From positions 848,001 through 912,000 of the forward strand of contig NZ_CP012024.1 of NCBI RefSeq assembly GCF_001050115.1: a DNA stretch of 64,000 nucleotides, in the 5' to 3' direction. A program made the translations under genes and the position numbers. The number at the start of each line of letters is the position of its first letter. The first letter of the stretch is position 1. The notes under the pieces were generated by a model, which made no database searches, was not told the DNA's origin, and saw only the letters and a program-made list of their open reading frames with translations. The DNA is from Bacillus smithii. Lineage in GTDB: Bacteria; Bacillota; Bacilli; Bacillales; DSM-4216. Shown one piece after another: positions 23,189 to 30,574 of this stretch.

Positions 23189-23275
23189 ATGTCTGGAGCA
23201 TATGGCGGAGGATTCGCACTTGTCGTTGTGTTGTTCATTTTGCTTATTATCATCGGTGCATCTTGGATTTACTAG
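23189..23275 (+). CDS. YjcZ-family sporulation peptide, 28 aa (second copy)
   Basis: Paralogue of the preceding peptide, differing at only a few conservative positions: head MSGAYGGGF, hydrophobic helix ALVVVLFILLIIIG, end ASWIY. ATG start, with AAAGGAGGA 7-8 nt upstream, one of the strongest ribosome binding sites in the window. Predicted single-pass membrane peptide expressed during sporulation; role unknown. Confidence 0.86.
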   Translation: MSGAYGGGFALVVVLFILLIIIGASWIY

Positions 23276-23287
23276 ATATTGGAATAA

Positions 23288-23312
23288 AAGCCAGGCGATG
23301 CCTGGCTTGATT
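23288..23312 (+). terminator. hairpin after the YjcZ-like pair
   Basis: AAGCCAGGC and GCCTGGCTT pair perfectly with a GAT loop. The downstream T-run is short (GATTTCC), so strength is uncertain. It is also convergent with the next minus-strand gene. Confidence 0.6.
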
Positions 23313-23317
23313 TCCAC

Positions 23318-23503
23318 TTATGTATAGAGAATTTCGATATAAGAAGAAATGAGCAGAATAGTGATTAAAATGTTAATCGTTCTAAACACTTTCGGCTGGC
23401 GATCTTCCGGTATGTCTTTTTGCATACATAGCGTGTTGGTAAGTCTATTGATATTGTATAAAATGAAAATAGAAAATAATATGAACACGAAGATTACTGA
23501 CAT
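23318..23503 (-). CDS. small two-helix membrane protein, 61 aa
   Basis: Not recognised. Two hydrophobic segments (residues about 3-17, VIFVFILFSIFILYN, and 43-60, INILITILLISSYIEILY) flank a short polar loop with MQKDIPEDRQPKVFR. The start is strongly supported by AAGGAGGG 6 nt upstream. No homologue from the B. subtilis neighbourhood comes to mind; being next to the YjcZ-like genes gives only a weak hint of a sporulation or envelope role. Confidence 0.75.
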   Translation of the reverse strand: MSVIFVFILFSIFILYNINRLTNTLCMQKDIPEDRQPKVFRTINILITILLISSYIEILYT

Positions 23504-23836
23504 GATGCTCCCTCCTTTTTCATAACCTTATTCATCAGGGTGATAAATAGAATATTTAGGCACCTCAAAGTTAAAAGACAACGACTCAGATGATGTGTAT
23601 TATTTCGAATGAAAATGGTTTTGTAAACCGAGGAATTAAACAAAATTTTCAATAATTAGAAACTTTTGTTATGTCAGGTGTGAAAACGGATCAATAAACC
23701 TAAAAATGATTGCGAAAAGGATGCTACCATACTTTACGACGAAATAAGCAAAAAATCAATAGAAAATAAATGATTTGGATGGCCGTTGAGCAAGCTTTTT
23801 TGGATCAGCGTTCTTTTAACGTCTTTCCGAAAGAAG
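23504..23836. other. intergenic stretch upstream of the tnpB element
   Basis: A 333-bp AT-rich gap between the small membrane protein gene and the left end of the transposon. No coding or RNA feature I can support. TTTTAAC sits at 23814-23820, just before the element's left hairpin, and may be part of its target motif. Confidence 0.4.
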
Positions 23837-23918
23837 TCTCCCATCCTCTAGGAATGTGAAGGTGTGAATAGCACCAATGAGTAGGTGGGAGATGAATTTC
23901 GGTTGGCTTTAGCCAAAG

Positions 23919-24059
23919 TTATTTTTCCAATCCTTTTCTCAACAATTCTAAGATTGCGGCTGTTCTAGTTGGAATCCCATTTTCTTTTTGATATTGCTCC
24001 AATTTTTCTAATATCGTCTTAGGCATACGAATTTCTACACGTTCTTTCTCTTCTCTCAT
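23919..24059 (-). CDS. ribbon-helix-helix DNA-binding protein, 46 aa
   Basis: Tiny basic/acidic protein with an Arc/CopG-like RHH pattern: a beta strand ERVEIRMPK, then helix TILEKLEQYQKENG, then helix TRTAAILELLRKGLEK. The start is placed at MREEKERV, 7-8 nt after GAGGTGAT; the longer in-frame version runs back through the shared promoter region. It lies inside the transposon, divergent from tnpB, 87 bp apart, and the promoter region between them is a near-perfect inverted repeat. Likely an autoregulator that also controls tnpB (inference). Confidence 0.8.
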   Translation of the reverse strand: MREEKERVEIRMPKTILEKLEQYQKENGIPTRTAAILELLRKGLEK

Positions 24060-24073
24060 GATTATCACCTCAT

Positions 24074-24107
24074 ATTGATTGTACGGATTTTTTACGATAT
24101 AATCAAT
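24074..24107. promoter_or_regulatory. symmetric overlapping promoter/operator between RHH gene and tnpB
   Basis: ATTGATTGTA (24074-24083) and TATAATCAAT (24098-24107) are inverted repeats with one mismatch. Rightward promoter for tnpB: TTGATT (24075-24080), 17 bp, TATAAT (24098-24103). Leftward promoter for the RHH gene: TTGATT (24106-24101), 17 bp, TACAAT (24083-24078). The -35 of each promoter lies in the same arm as the -10 of the other, so a dimer bound to both arms would block both. Confidence 0.7.
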
Positions 24108-24146
24108 ATATACGAAATTTTTCCGCACAAAGTGAGGTGAATTGAT

Positions 24147-25259
24147 ATGGCCAAGCAAAACAAAGCTTTCAAGTTTCGTTTGTTACCAAACAAAGAACAA
24201 TCCGCATTATTAGCTAAGACATTTGGTTGTGTTCGCTTTGTCTACAATAAGATGTTAGCTGAACGCAAAGAAACGTATGAAAAGTTCAAGGATGATAAAG
24301 AATTGCTTAAAAAGCAAAAGTTTCCGACCCCTGCAAAATATAAAAGTGAATTTCCATTCCTAAAAGAAGTGGATTCTTTAGCTTTGGCAAATGCACAAAT
24401 GAACTTACAGACTGCTTATAAGAATTTCTTTGAAGGAAATGCGGATTTTCCAAAGTTCAAAAATCGTAAAGCAAAACAATCCTATACAACTAATATGGTC
24501 AACGGAAATATTAAGCTAGAAAATGGTCATATCAAACTGCCAAAAATCAAAAAGCCAATAAAAATGAAACAGCATAGAGAGATACCTGCTGATTATAAAA
24601 TCAAATCTTGCACTATTTCTAAAACAAAGACAGGCAAATACTACATTTCAATTTTGACAGAATATGAGAAAGATATTCGTCCAGTTAAAATACAGAAAGT
24701 TGTTGGTTTGGATTTTGCTATGGATGGTCTATATGTCGAGAGTGAACAGGGTAAGAAAGCCAATTACCCACGTTACTATCGGCAAGCCTTAGATAAATTA
24801 GCAAAAGCACAACGAATTCTTTCTCGAAGAAAGAAAGGTTCTGCAAGATGGGAAAAACAACACCTGAAAGTGGCTAAGCTACATGAAAAGACAGCGAATC
24901 AGCGCAGAAACTTTCTTCATCATAAGTCAAAAGAATTAGCAACAAACTATGACGCTGTGATTATTGAGGACTTAGACATGAAAGGCATGTCTCAAGCCCT
25001 CAACTTTGGAAAAAGCGTTCATGATAACGGCTGGGGGATGTTCACTACTTTCTTAGCGTATAAGCTAAAAGAACAGGGGAAACAACTTGTGAAAATTGAT
25101 AAGTGGTTTCCCTCCACTAAGAAGTGTTCATGTTGCGGCAAGGAAAAAGAAATGCCATTATCTGAACGTGTATATAAATGTTCTTGCGGCTTTGTATTAG
25201 ATCGCGATCACAATTCAGCAATCAATATCAAAAATGAGGGATTACGCTTATTAGCATAA
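24147..25259 (+). CDS. tnpB: TnpB, RNA-guided RuvC-type nuclease of the IS200/IS605 family, 370 aa
   Basis: Complete TnpB, the ancestor-type relative of Cas12. N-terminal helix-turn region FKFRLLPNKEQSALLAKTFGCVRFVYN; RuvC-I VVGLDFAMDG with Asp189; RuvC-II VIIEDLDMKGM with Glu274; zinc finger CSCC (327-330) paired with CSC (345-347); RuvC-III LDRDHNSAINI with Asp354. All catalytic residues are present, so nuclease activity is plausible. TnpB cleaves DNA matching a guide at the 3' end of its omega RNA, next to a short target motif. GAGGTGAATTGAT precedes the ATG. No partner tnpA is present; a divergent RHH gene is. Confidence 0.95.
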   Translation: MAKQNKAFKFRLLPNKEQSALLAKTFGCVRFVYNKMLAERKETYEKFKDDKELLKKQKFPTPAKYKSEFPFLKEVDSLALANAQMNLQTAYKNFFEGNADFPKFKNRKAKQSYTTNMVNGNIKLENGHIKLPKIKKPIKMKQHREIPADYKIKSCTISKTKTGKYYISILTEYEKDIRPVKIQKVVGLDFAMDGLYVESEQGKKANYPRYYRQALDKLAKAQRILSRRKKGSARWEKQHLKVAKLHEKTANQRRNFLHHKSKELATNYDAVIIEDLDMKGMSQALNFGKSVHDNGWGMFTTFLAYKLKEQGKQLVKIDKWFPSTKKCSCCGKEKEMPLSERVYKCSCGFVLDRDHNSAINIKNEGLRLLA

Positions 25260-25379
25260 AGAATAATAACTTTCGGAACGAGAGGGTTAGCTCGGTCAAT
25301 TTTCTGTCATTAGACGGGATTACCCGAGAAGCCCCCACTTCAATCAAACCGTAAGGTTGATAAGTGGAGGGTAGTTCAC
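25260..25379 (+). ncRNA. putative omega RNA scaffold at the transposon right end
   Basis: About 120 nt immediately after the tnpB stop, with stacked complementary segments: CTCGG near 25291 with CCGAG near 25324, and CCCCCACTT...AAGTGGAGGG closing the 3' hairpin. This position and architecture match omega RNAs of IS605-type TnpB. The guide would begin right after the element end, near 25380 (AAGCACC...), if TTCAC is the right boundary. The boundary and any processing are inferred. Confidence 0.65.
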
Positions 25380-25516
25380 AAGCACCAAACATACCGTTCA
25401 TCTTGTCTTTTGGAATAGCTTAAATTCAAGTTTTACTGTAAGATAATATTGAATGGCCCGGTAAGTATAATTGACTGTTCGAAATAGAGCGTCTATTTGT
25501 GGTATGGTGAAATGAC

Positions 25517-25852
25517 ATGGAGGATATTATAAAACGATTGGAAATGTTGGAATACCATCAACAACTGTTGATTCAGATGGTCGATAAGAACCGACATGAA
25601 TTTGATTGGCTGATTATAAAAAATCGGCTCACAAAAGAGGAAACGGCCGAATTTTTCGAACTTTGTGAGGAGTTGAACAAGAAATATCAAGAGCAAAAAG
25701 CGGACGGATTTGTTTTTCATGTTCCGCTTTTTCAAGAATTTGAAAAAAGGCTTCATTCCAAGTTGGATTGTAAAGAGGTCATCGCAGCATGCATAAAACA
25801 AGGGCTCTATAAAGAATTAATGATTCAGCTGTACAAAAATCTTTCCAACTAA
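25517..25852 (+). CDS. yhaI: YhaI, DUF1878 family protein, 111 aa
   Basis: Small helical protein of the DUF1878 family, function unknown. Sequence [21 protein letters not shown] at the N-terminus and [18 protein letters not shown], then [15 protein letters not shown] toward the end, match my recollection of B. subtilis YhaI (about 113 aa), and the gene is convergent with hpr as there. Its last codons overlap the hpr 3' end by 4 bp. The ribosome binding site (TGGTGAAA) is weak. The transposon right end lies about 140 bp upstream, so its promoter may have been replaced or separated from distal sites. Confidence 0.88.
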   Translation: MEDIIKRLEMLEYHQQLLIQMVDKNRHEFDWLIIKNRLTKEETAEFFELCEELNKKYQEQKADGFVFHVPLFQEFEKRLHSKLDCKEVIAACIKQGLYKELMIQLYKNLSN

Positions 25853-26424
25853 CTCGTTATTTTTTCGCTGGATTCGTTCGTGGAAATGAAGGTATCTTCC
25901 TTCTGAAAGTTTTCGTCTATGTTTTGAAGGGAGGTTTCGATAATTTCCATGAAATCGTCCCCGTACAAATTTTTAATGATCACACTGAGTTCTAAAAAAT
26001 CAGGAAATTTACCAAACAGTTTATTTAGGGGTAGTGCCGCTTGCACGACGGAATTGGCTTCCGGATTAAATTTTTCCATCAGGTCATGAAGGATCGTTTC
26101 CCCTTCATTTGTCAACTCAACATACGTATTTCGCTTGTCCGATTCTTTCTTGGAAAATTTTAAATAGCCTTGTTCTTCTAGTTTCTTTGAAAAGTTAAAG
26201 GCTGTGGAAACGTGCATGACGCCAAACTTAGCGATATCAGAAATAGAGGCTCCTTTTAAATGATAGGCGATCCATAAGATATGGTGTTCATTAATGTTAA
26301 GGTTATACGGTTTGATCCATTGCTGCCAATCTTTTTCAACCGCTTTCCAAAGGGCCTTGCTTAACTGTGCTACTCTTTGGGAAAATAGCATTACCTCATG
26401 TATGGAAACTTCTTGTTTTTTCAC
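25849..26424 (-). CDS. hpr: Hpr (ScoC), MarR-family transition-state regulator, 191 aa
   Basis: MarR-type winged-helix repressor that in B. subtilis represses protease genes (aprE, nprE), opp/app and sporulation entry. Visible blocks: [31 protein letters not shown], the DNA-binding helices [30 protein letters not shown], and the wing [20 protein letters not shown]. The C-terminal extension characteristic of Hpr is present. GTG start with AAGGTGAT 5 nt upstream. Length is slightly shorter than the B. subtilis protein (about 203 aa). Confidence 0.93.
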   Translation of the reverse strand: MKKQEVSIHEVMLFSQRVAQLSKALWKAVEKDWQQWIKPYNLNINEHHILWIAYHLKGASISDIAKFGVMHVSTAFNFSKKLEEQGYLKFSKKESDKRNTYVELTNEGETILHDLMEKFNPEANSVVQAALPLNKLFGKFPDFLELSVIIKNLYGDDFMEIIETSLQNIDENFQKEDTFISTNESSEKITS

Positions 26425-26536
26425 TTTCTATCACCTTCTTTTTAAAATTGAACAGGTTTTTCTGAAAGTATTCTCTAACAATATTATGCCAATAAAATAA
26501 AAATTAATAAAGATATAAATTTACTAAATTTTCAAA
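26425..26536. other. hpr upstream region
   Basis: AT-rich sequence between the hpr start and the terminator upstream of it; it must hold the hpr promoter, but I cannot single out a convincing -35/-10 pair. Confidence 0.35.
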
Positions 26537-26572
26537 AAAGTGGACAATCCAATAAACAAGATTGTCCACTTT
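26531..26572 (-). terminator. terminator downstream of yhaH
   Basis: AAAGTGGACAAT and ATTGTCCACTTT pair perfectly over 12 bp (26537-26548 and 26561-26572). On the minus strand six T follow. It lies 175 bp after the yhaH stop and separates yhaH from hpr. The stretch between it and yhaH (26573-26746) contains no gene I can support. Confidence 0.85.
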
Positions 26573-26746
26573 CATAAGTTTCGCATGCTGTTATAAGAAA
26601 ATACCTTGTTTTCTTGAAAAAACTTATGATGTATTCCGAATGTGGCAGGACTTACGCTTCACCTGCCGTAAGGACGACAAGTGCTAGTCAAAAAGCCCTG
26701 TATACTTCACGCTTGGAGAATGGATTCTATGAGGATTTGGGTGTTA

Positions 26747-27103
26747 TCAATTCTTTTTCGTTGTCTCCTCCAGGTTTTTGACGGAAATTTGGACGTTGTG
26801 AATTCCTTCTTCAATTGCCTTTTTATTTGGTTGAATGCTTTTTTGCCATAATTCGATGCTTTCTTTTATTTCTTTAGAGATCTGAGGGAAAGCCGTTTTT
26901 CCTTCTTGTATAAAATGAGTGACCGCTTGTTTTACCTGTTCGGTATTGCTTATGACTTCCTTCGCTGTTTCTTTCATAAAATCCTTTGTTTTTAACATAT
27001 TTTTTTTGACGTCTTTTCCAGAAGAAGGAGTGGTAAGGAGCGTTGTAATGGCGCCTGCAACCCCTCCGACTAAAAAGCCCGCCAACCAATTCGATCGTTT
27101 CAT
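26747..27103 (-). CDS. yhaH: YhaH, YtxH-domain protein, 118 aa
   Basis: YtxH-type small protein: an N-terminal glycine-rich transmembrane segment (WLAGFLVGGVAGAITTLL), followed by the typical PSSGKDVKKN motif and a long amphipathic helical tail. The family is linked to stress and stationary phase; the exact role is unknown. Start at MKRSNW, chosen because GAGGTGA is 6 nt upstream while the other in-frame ATG abuts it. Same position relative to hpr and trpP as in B. subtilis. Confidence 0.88.
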   Translation of the reverse strand: MKRSNWLAGFLVGGVAGAITTLLTTPSSGKDVKKNMLKTKDFMKETAKEVISNTEQVKQAVTHFIQEGKTAFPQISKEIKESIELWQKSIQPNKKAIEEGIHNVQISVKNLEETTKKN

Positions 27104-27297
27104 AATCATTCACCTCTGGCTGATATTTCGCATTTTGAGATTGAAGTCCCTCATTTCATATCTTCAGTTGCAGTTGAATAGGATAGAATATTCATTAAAT
27201 TCGAATCCCTTAAGAAGAGTATACAGACTTCTTTTGAAGAAAATCAACATTCTATGTCCGGAAGATCAGTCAGCGGGCTGGTGAAGGAGGAATTTAC

Positions 27298-27486
27298 ATG
27301 AGAGGGGTTTTGTTCTTTGCGGTTATTCTCGATTTTCTTTTGTTTCTTGGTCTGTGTCGCTCGCTTCTATTATTGTCCAGGCCGGGTATATATCCCCCGA
27401 AAAAGATGGTGAAAAAACGTGTCGGCGCACTTGGAGCCGGAACTGTTTTCGTATTTGTGATCATCATTCTCCTTTATGTAACATGA
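27298..27486 (+). CDS. small two-helix membrane protein, 62 aa
   Basis: Not recognised. Two hydrophobic helices (about residues 4-26 and 42-60, ending VFVFVIIILLYV) with a short basic loop GIYPPKKMVKKR between them. The start has an excellent GAAGGAGGAA ribosome binding site 6 nt upstream, which is the main reason to accept it. It lies divergent from yhaH and convergent with trpP. Confidence 0.72.
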   Translation: MRGVLFFAVILDFLLFLGLCRSLLLLSRPGIYPPKKMVKKRVGALGAGTVFVFVIIILLYVT

Positions 27487-27575
27487 AAAGAATTGGTAAA
27501 CAGGGGATAAGTGAGGGAAAAACGATGGTGGCTGGAGACTGGATCGAATATGGTTTTTCGGCCATAATACACAAA

Positions 27576-27637
27576 AATGCCGGGCCGCCTCCGTAGCCTT
27601 AGAAGCATGACGGCAGGTTAGGAAGTGGCCAGGCATT
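27576..27637 (-). terminator. trpP terminator
   Basis: AATGCC.GGCC (27576-27586) pairs with GGCC.GGCATT (27627-27637) across a long loop. Minus-strand readout ends in TTTTTG. It lies about 20 bp after the trpP stop. Confidence 0.65.
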
Positions 27638-27656
27638 ATTCATTAAATCGATGCTT

Positions 27657-28175
27657 TTAAGCTTGATGCCCAACGTTTGAGCGTTTCATTATCGATTGGG
27701 CAATAGGATAAATAATAAACATGGCAACGGCATTTAAGGCCATAGCAGGCAGAACGACGGTTCCGAATAAAGCGGTAAAAGGTCCGGGCAGACCGACAAT
27801 CAAATAGGCTGAAGTCAAAAAGACTGTTCCGGAGACAATAGTGCCGACAGCCGTCAATATGGCTGCTCCGAGTGTGTTTTTGCTGTACTTTGCCGTAAGG
27901 GCAAGCAATCCGTAAAAAATGAACGCCGTAACCGGTTTATCGATTAGATTCGGAAGGAATCCTCCGGGAAATGCCGTGGTCAATCCGGAAATGACTCCCG
28001 TAGCTAAACCAATCAGCAAAACATTTTTGGCGTTTGAAAATAATAGAATGCCGAGAAACATCATCGTAAGCATCATATCTGGCTTCATGCCTAAGAAAAA
28101 AGCAGGGATGATTGCATGAAGAACTGCTCCCATACCCACTAAAATGGCTAAACTGACAAGTGTTTTCGTATTCAA
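27657..28175 (-). CDS. trpP: TrpP, tryptophan transporter, 172 aa
   Basis: Integral membrane protein with about five hydrophobic segments, matching TrpP (YhaG) of B. subtilis (about 172 aa), which imports tryptophan. Visible: MKPDMMLTMMFLGILLF, the glycine/proline-rich TTAFPGGFLPNLIDKP, and VGLPGPFTALFG. The start is TTG with a purine-rich GAGGAGAGAAGAG ribosome binding site. That site is itself part of a regular array of GAG/TAG triplets, so translation is very likely repressed by the TRAP protein when tryptophan is abundant, as known for B. subtilis trpP. Confidence 0.92.
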   Translation of the reverse strand: MNTKTLVSLAILVGMGAVLHAIIPAFFLGMKPDMMLTMMFLGILLFSNAKNVLLIGLATGVISGLTTAFPGGFLPNLIDKPVTAFIFYGLLALTAKYSKNTLGAAILTAVGTIVSGTVFLTSAYLIVGLPGPFTALFGTVVLPAMALNAVAMFIIYPIAQSIMKRSNVGHQA

Positions 28176-28177
28176 TT

Positions 28178-28216
28178 CTCTTCTCTCCTCTGCTAAACTT
28201 CTCTACACTAAAACTC
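28178..28216 (-). promoter_or_regulatory. TRAP (MtrB) binding site overlapping the trpP ribosome binding site
   Basis: Reading the minus strand toward trpP, triplets appear as GAG N3 TAG N2 TAG N2 AAG N2 TAG N2 GAG N2 GAG N2 GAG, starting at 28216, 28210, 28205, 28200, 28195, 28190, 28185 and 28180. Seven consecutive ones keep an exact 5-nt period. The array ends 2 nt before the TTG start codon and includes the Shine-Dalgarno. This is the known architecture of a TRAP site for translational repression. Confidence 0.88.
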
Positions 28217-28291
28217 GATTTTTAGTGGTACGAATTCATTTTACCACAAATTCTTTGCTTTGCTCTCAAATAAGATATCTCGTTTCATATG

Positions 28292-28714
28292 TTATTTTAT
28301 ATGCTGATGAATGGTCGATGCGATGTCTTGAAGTTCGTCGAAAGTATAGTCGTTTTGATGCGATTTCCATACAGCCCCGAATCCATCTCCTTTTCCGTAA
28401 CGAGGAAGCAAATGGATGTGGAAATGAAAGACTGATTGTCCGGCCGCTTCTCCATTATTGTTTAATAAATTTAGCCCGATCGGTTGATAGGCTTCTTGAA
28501 TAGCATTCGCTATTTTGGGCACAGCTTGGAAAAGCGATCCAGCAATTTCTGGAGTTAGCTCAAAGAGATTCTTTTTATGTATTTTTGGTATGACCAGTGT
28601 ATGCCCTTTTGTTACTTGGCTGATATCCAAGAAAGCAAATACATTTTCATCTTCATACACTTTTGCTGACGGGATTTCTCCGTTCATAATTTTACAAAAA
28701 ATACAATCGCTCAT
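28292..28714 (-). CDS. hit: Hit, HIT-family nucleotide-binding hydrolase, 140 aa
   Basis: Histidine-triad protein (Hint/PKCI-type), hydrolysing nucleoside phosphoramidate-like substrates. The triad is HFHIH followed by LLPR (His97, His99, His101). The N-terminal CIFCKIMNGEIPS motif has two cysteines of the usual zinc-binding set. Start at MSDCIFCK, about 10 nt after AAAGGATGA; a GTG two codons upstream abuts that signal. Divergent from the ecs genes, the same pairing as in B. subtilis. Confidence 0.94.
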   Translation of the reverse strand: MSDCIFCKIMNGEIPSAKVYEDENVFAFLDISQVTKGHTLVIPKIHKKNLFELTPEIAGSLFQAVPKIANAIQEAYQPIGLNLLNNNGEAAGQSVFHFHIHLLPRYGKGDGFGAVWKSHQNDYTFDELQDIASTIHQHIK

Positions 28715-29836
28715 ATTCACTCATCCTTTCTTTCATTTCATGATAAATGGCATGTATGCCGCTCTTTGCAGAATGGATCAAATCTTATGGACACACGTCG
28801 AGTCAAAAAATCACTGGCATTTTTGGATTTTTTCGATGAAATGGTATGGATTTGAATGTATTTTATCATAAAAGCGGGGGGATCTAAATAGGGAACCATG
28901 CATTCGAAATGGGAGCCATGAATAATGCTCCGGTTAGCTTTGGACTGAGGGGATATTTTGCCGCCAATAAAAAGCAGCGCAGTTTAGAAAACGATCTTGA
29001 ATCATTAAAAGAACCTTTTCTTTTAGTGCCAACTCCAAAGCATTTTCTATAAAAGAATGGCTCAAAGCGGAGCGGACCGGAATGTTTTAAACGTAAGATC
29101 ATGGCTGTTTTATTTTCTGATCTGATAGGGTTCAAATGGATGATTTTTATGTTGAGGACATAAAAGAAGACAGGATGCTTATGCATCCTGTCCCTTGAAG
29201 GGGATTGGTCATTGCTGATCTGCAGTGCAAAAGTCGTTTTTCGTGTTCAAGCTAATCATCCCCTTGCTGGAATGTTTCTTGCTTTGACACTTTTTAGATC
29301 TAACACAAACCCGTTTTTGGCAAATTTGTGAATGAAGACTTTATGGTCTTTCATACTTATTTGCATTGGAGTTTGTGGATCGTGCGACTTTACTGTCTGC
29401 CGTAATCACCTCATTTTATTGAAGGCGAATCAATTGACCATAAGATAGGAAAATGCGGTACTGGTCTTTCACAACCACCCCGTTTTACTATTTGGTTGAC
29501 CCCTTCGAATATTAGAATGCACAGAAATTTTTTCTTTATACATACAAGTGATGAAATTTTGTCTGAAAAATTGTCAAGAATCATTTATCAAGTCTAAAAT
29601 AGTTGTGGGTAGACTTAAAATAGCTGTTTTTGCGAAAATGTTTGTTAAAATAAGATGAACTTAGAAACAAAATACCGCATGTTTTTGTTAAATGGTTTAA
29701 TAAGTGCTTCTTCTTTAAAGTGATCTGAATGTCACCATAACGAAATGAATGGAACACAAATTTTCTTCTATTGGAGGAGGATGGAGAGTTTTCAAACGAA
29801 TTTTTGGGCAATCAAAAACAGAAAGGATGTGGAAGA
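28715..29836. other. 1.1-kb gene-poor region between hit and ecsA
   Basis: No gene here convinces me. The longest frames lack ribosome binding sites or family character; a 47-residue plus-strand frame at 28909-29052 has no clear Shine-Dalgarno. Structural signals: a perfect 10-bp hairpin at 29169-29192, and an inverted repeat AAGTCTA/TAGACTT (29590-29596, 29610-29616) with adjacent AAAATAGTTG/AAAATAGCTG direct repeats in the ecsA upstream region. It must contain the hit and ecsA promoters and may hold degraded coding sequence. Confidence 0.5.
29169..29192. repeat. perfect hairpin GACAGGATGC/GCATCCTGTC
   Basis: Ten-bp perfect stem with a TTAT loop. On the minus strand it is followed by TTCTTTTATG, weakly terminator-like. 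No gene ends nearby on that strand, so it may close an unannotated minus-strand transcript or be a relic. Confidence 0.6.
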
Positions 29837-30574
29837 ATGTCGCTATTGAAAGTCGACCAATTGACTGGCGGTTATACAAGAAAGCCTGTGTTAAAAGATG
29901 TGTCTTTTTCTATTGAAAAAAATGAAATCGTTGGTTTGATTGGTTTAAACGGCGCGGGAAAAAGTACGATTATTAAGCATATTATCGGTTTAATGGAACC
30001 GAGGCAAGGAGAGATTATCATCAATGGACTATCTTTGAAAGACAGCCCGGAGCAATATCGCAGACAGTTTTCTTATATACCGGAAATGCCGGTGTTGTAT
30101 GAAGAATTAACGTTGGAAGAGCATTTGAAAATGACGGCGATGGCTTACGGATTAACAGAACAAGAATACAAAGAGAGGATAGATCCGCTTTTAAAGGAAT
30201 TTCGAATGCAAAAAAAGCTTCATTGGTTTCCTGCTCATTTTTCCAAAGGAATGAAACAGAAAGTAATGATTATGAGCGCCTTTTTAACGGAACCTCATTT
30301 ATATATTATTGACGAACCGTTTTTAGGGCTTGATCCGCTCGGAATTCAATCGTTATTGGAGTGGATGGAAAAAATGAAGAAACGAGGGGCGGGCATATTA
30401 ATGTCCACTCATATTTTAGCAACAGCCGAAAAGTATTGCGATTCGTTTATCATATTACATAACGGGGAAATCCGCGCAAAAGGAACCATTCAGGACTTGC
30501 AGGAACAGTTTGGCATGCAGGGAGCTTCTCTCGATGATCTCTATATTCAACTGACAAAGGAAGAAGAAAAATGA
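29837..30574 (+). CDS. ecsA: EcsA, ABC transporter ATP-binding protein, 245 aa
   Basis: ATPase subunit of the Ecs ABC transporter, which in B. subtilis influences secretion, competence and intramembrane proteolysis of anti-sigma factors. Walker A GLNGAGKST (residues 36-44), Q-loop region FSYIPEMPVLYEELT, signature FSKGMKQKV, Walker B LYIIDEPFLGLD, and H-loop MSTHILATA are all present. Start at MSLLKVDQ, chosen for the AAAGGATG site upstream; the longer in-frame form adds 22 unrelated residues. Its stop overlaps the ecsB start (ATGA-type overlap). Confidence 0.95.
   Translation: MSLLKVDQLTGGYTRKPVLKDVSFSIEKNEIVGLIGLNGAGKSTIIKHIIGLMEPRQGEIIINGLSLKDSPEQYRRQFSYIPEMPVLYEELTLEEHLKMTAMAYGLTEQEYKERIDPLLKEFRMQKKLHWFPAHFSKGMKQKVMIMSAFLTEPHLYIIDEPFLGLDPLGIQSLLEWMEKMKKRGAGILMSTHILATAEKYCDSFIILHNGEIRAKGTIQDLQEQFGMQGASLDDLYIQLTKEEEK

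Larger units (their letters stand above)
23837..25379 (+). mobile_element. IS200/IS605-superfamily element (tnpB only, IS1341-like) with divergent RHH gene
   Basis: Left end: imperfect hairpin TCTCCCA.. (23837-23848) with ..GGTGGGAGA (23879-23892), containing a small inner GGTG/CACC hairpin. Right end: structured segment after tnpB, ending in the CCCCCACTT...AAGTGGAGGG hairpin (25332-25371) and TAGTTCAC. There is no tnpA transposase gene, so the element cannot move by itself. No terminal inverted repeats or target duplication, as expected for this superfamily. Exact ends are estimated. It interrupts the gap between the prsA area and yhaI. Confidence 0.8.

Noticed and set aside
28909-29052. 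47-residue plus-strand frame in the hit-ecsA gap
   Set aside because: No clear ribosome binding site and no family similarity I can recognise.
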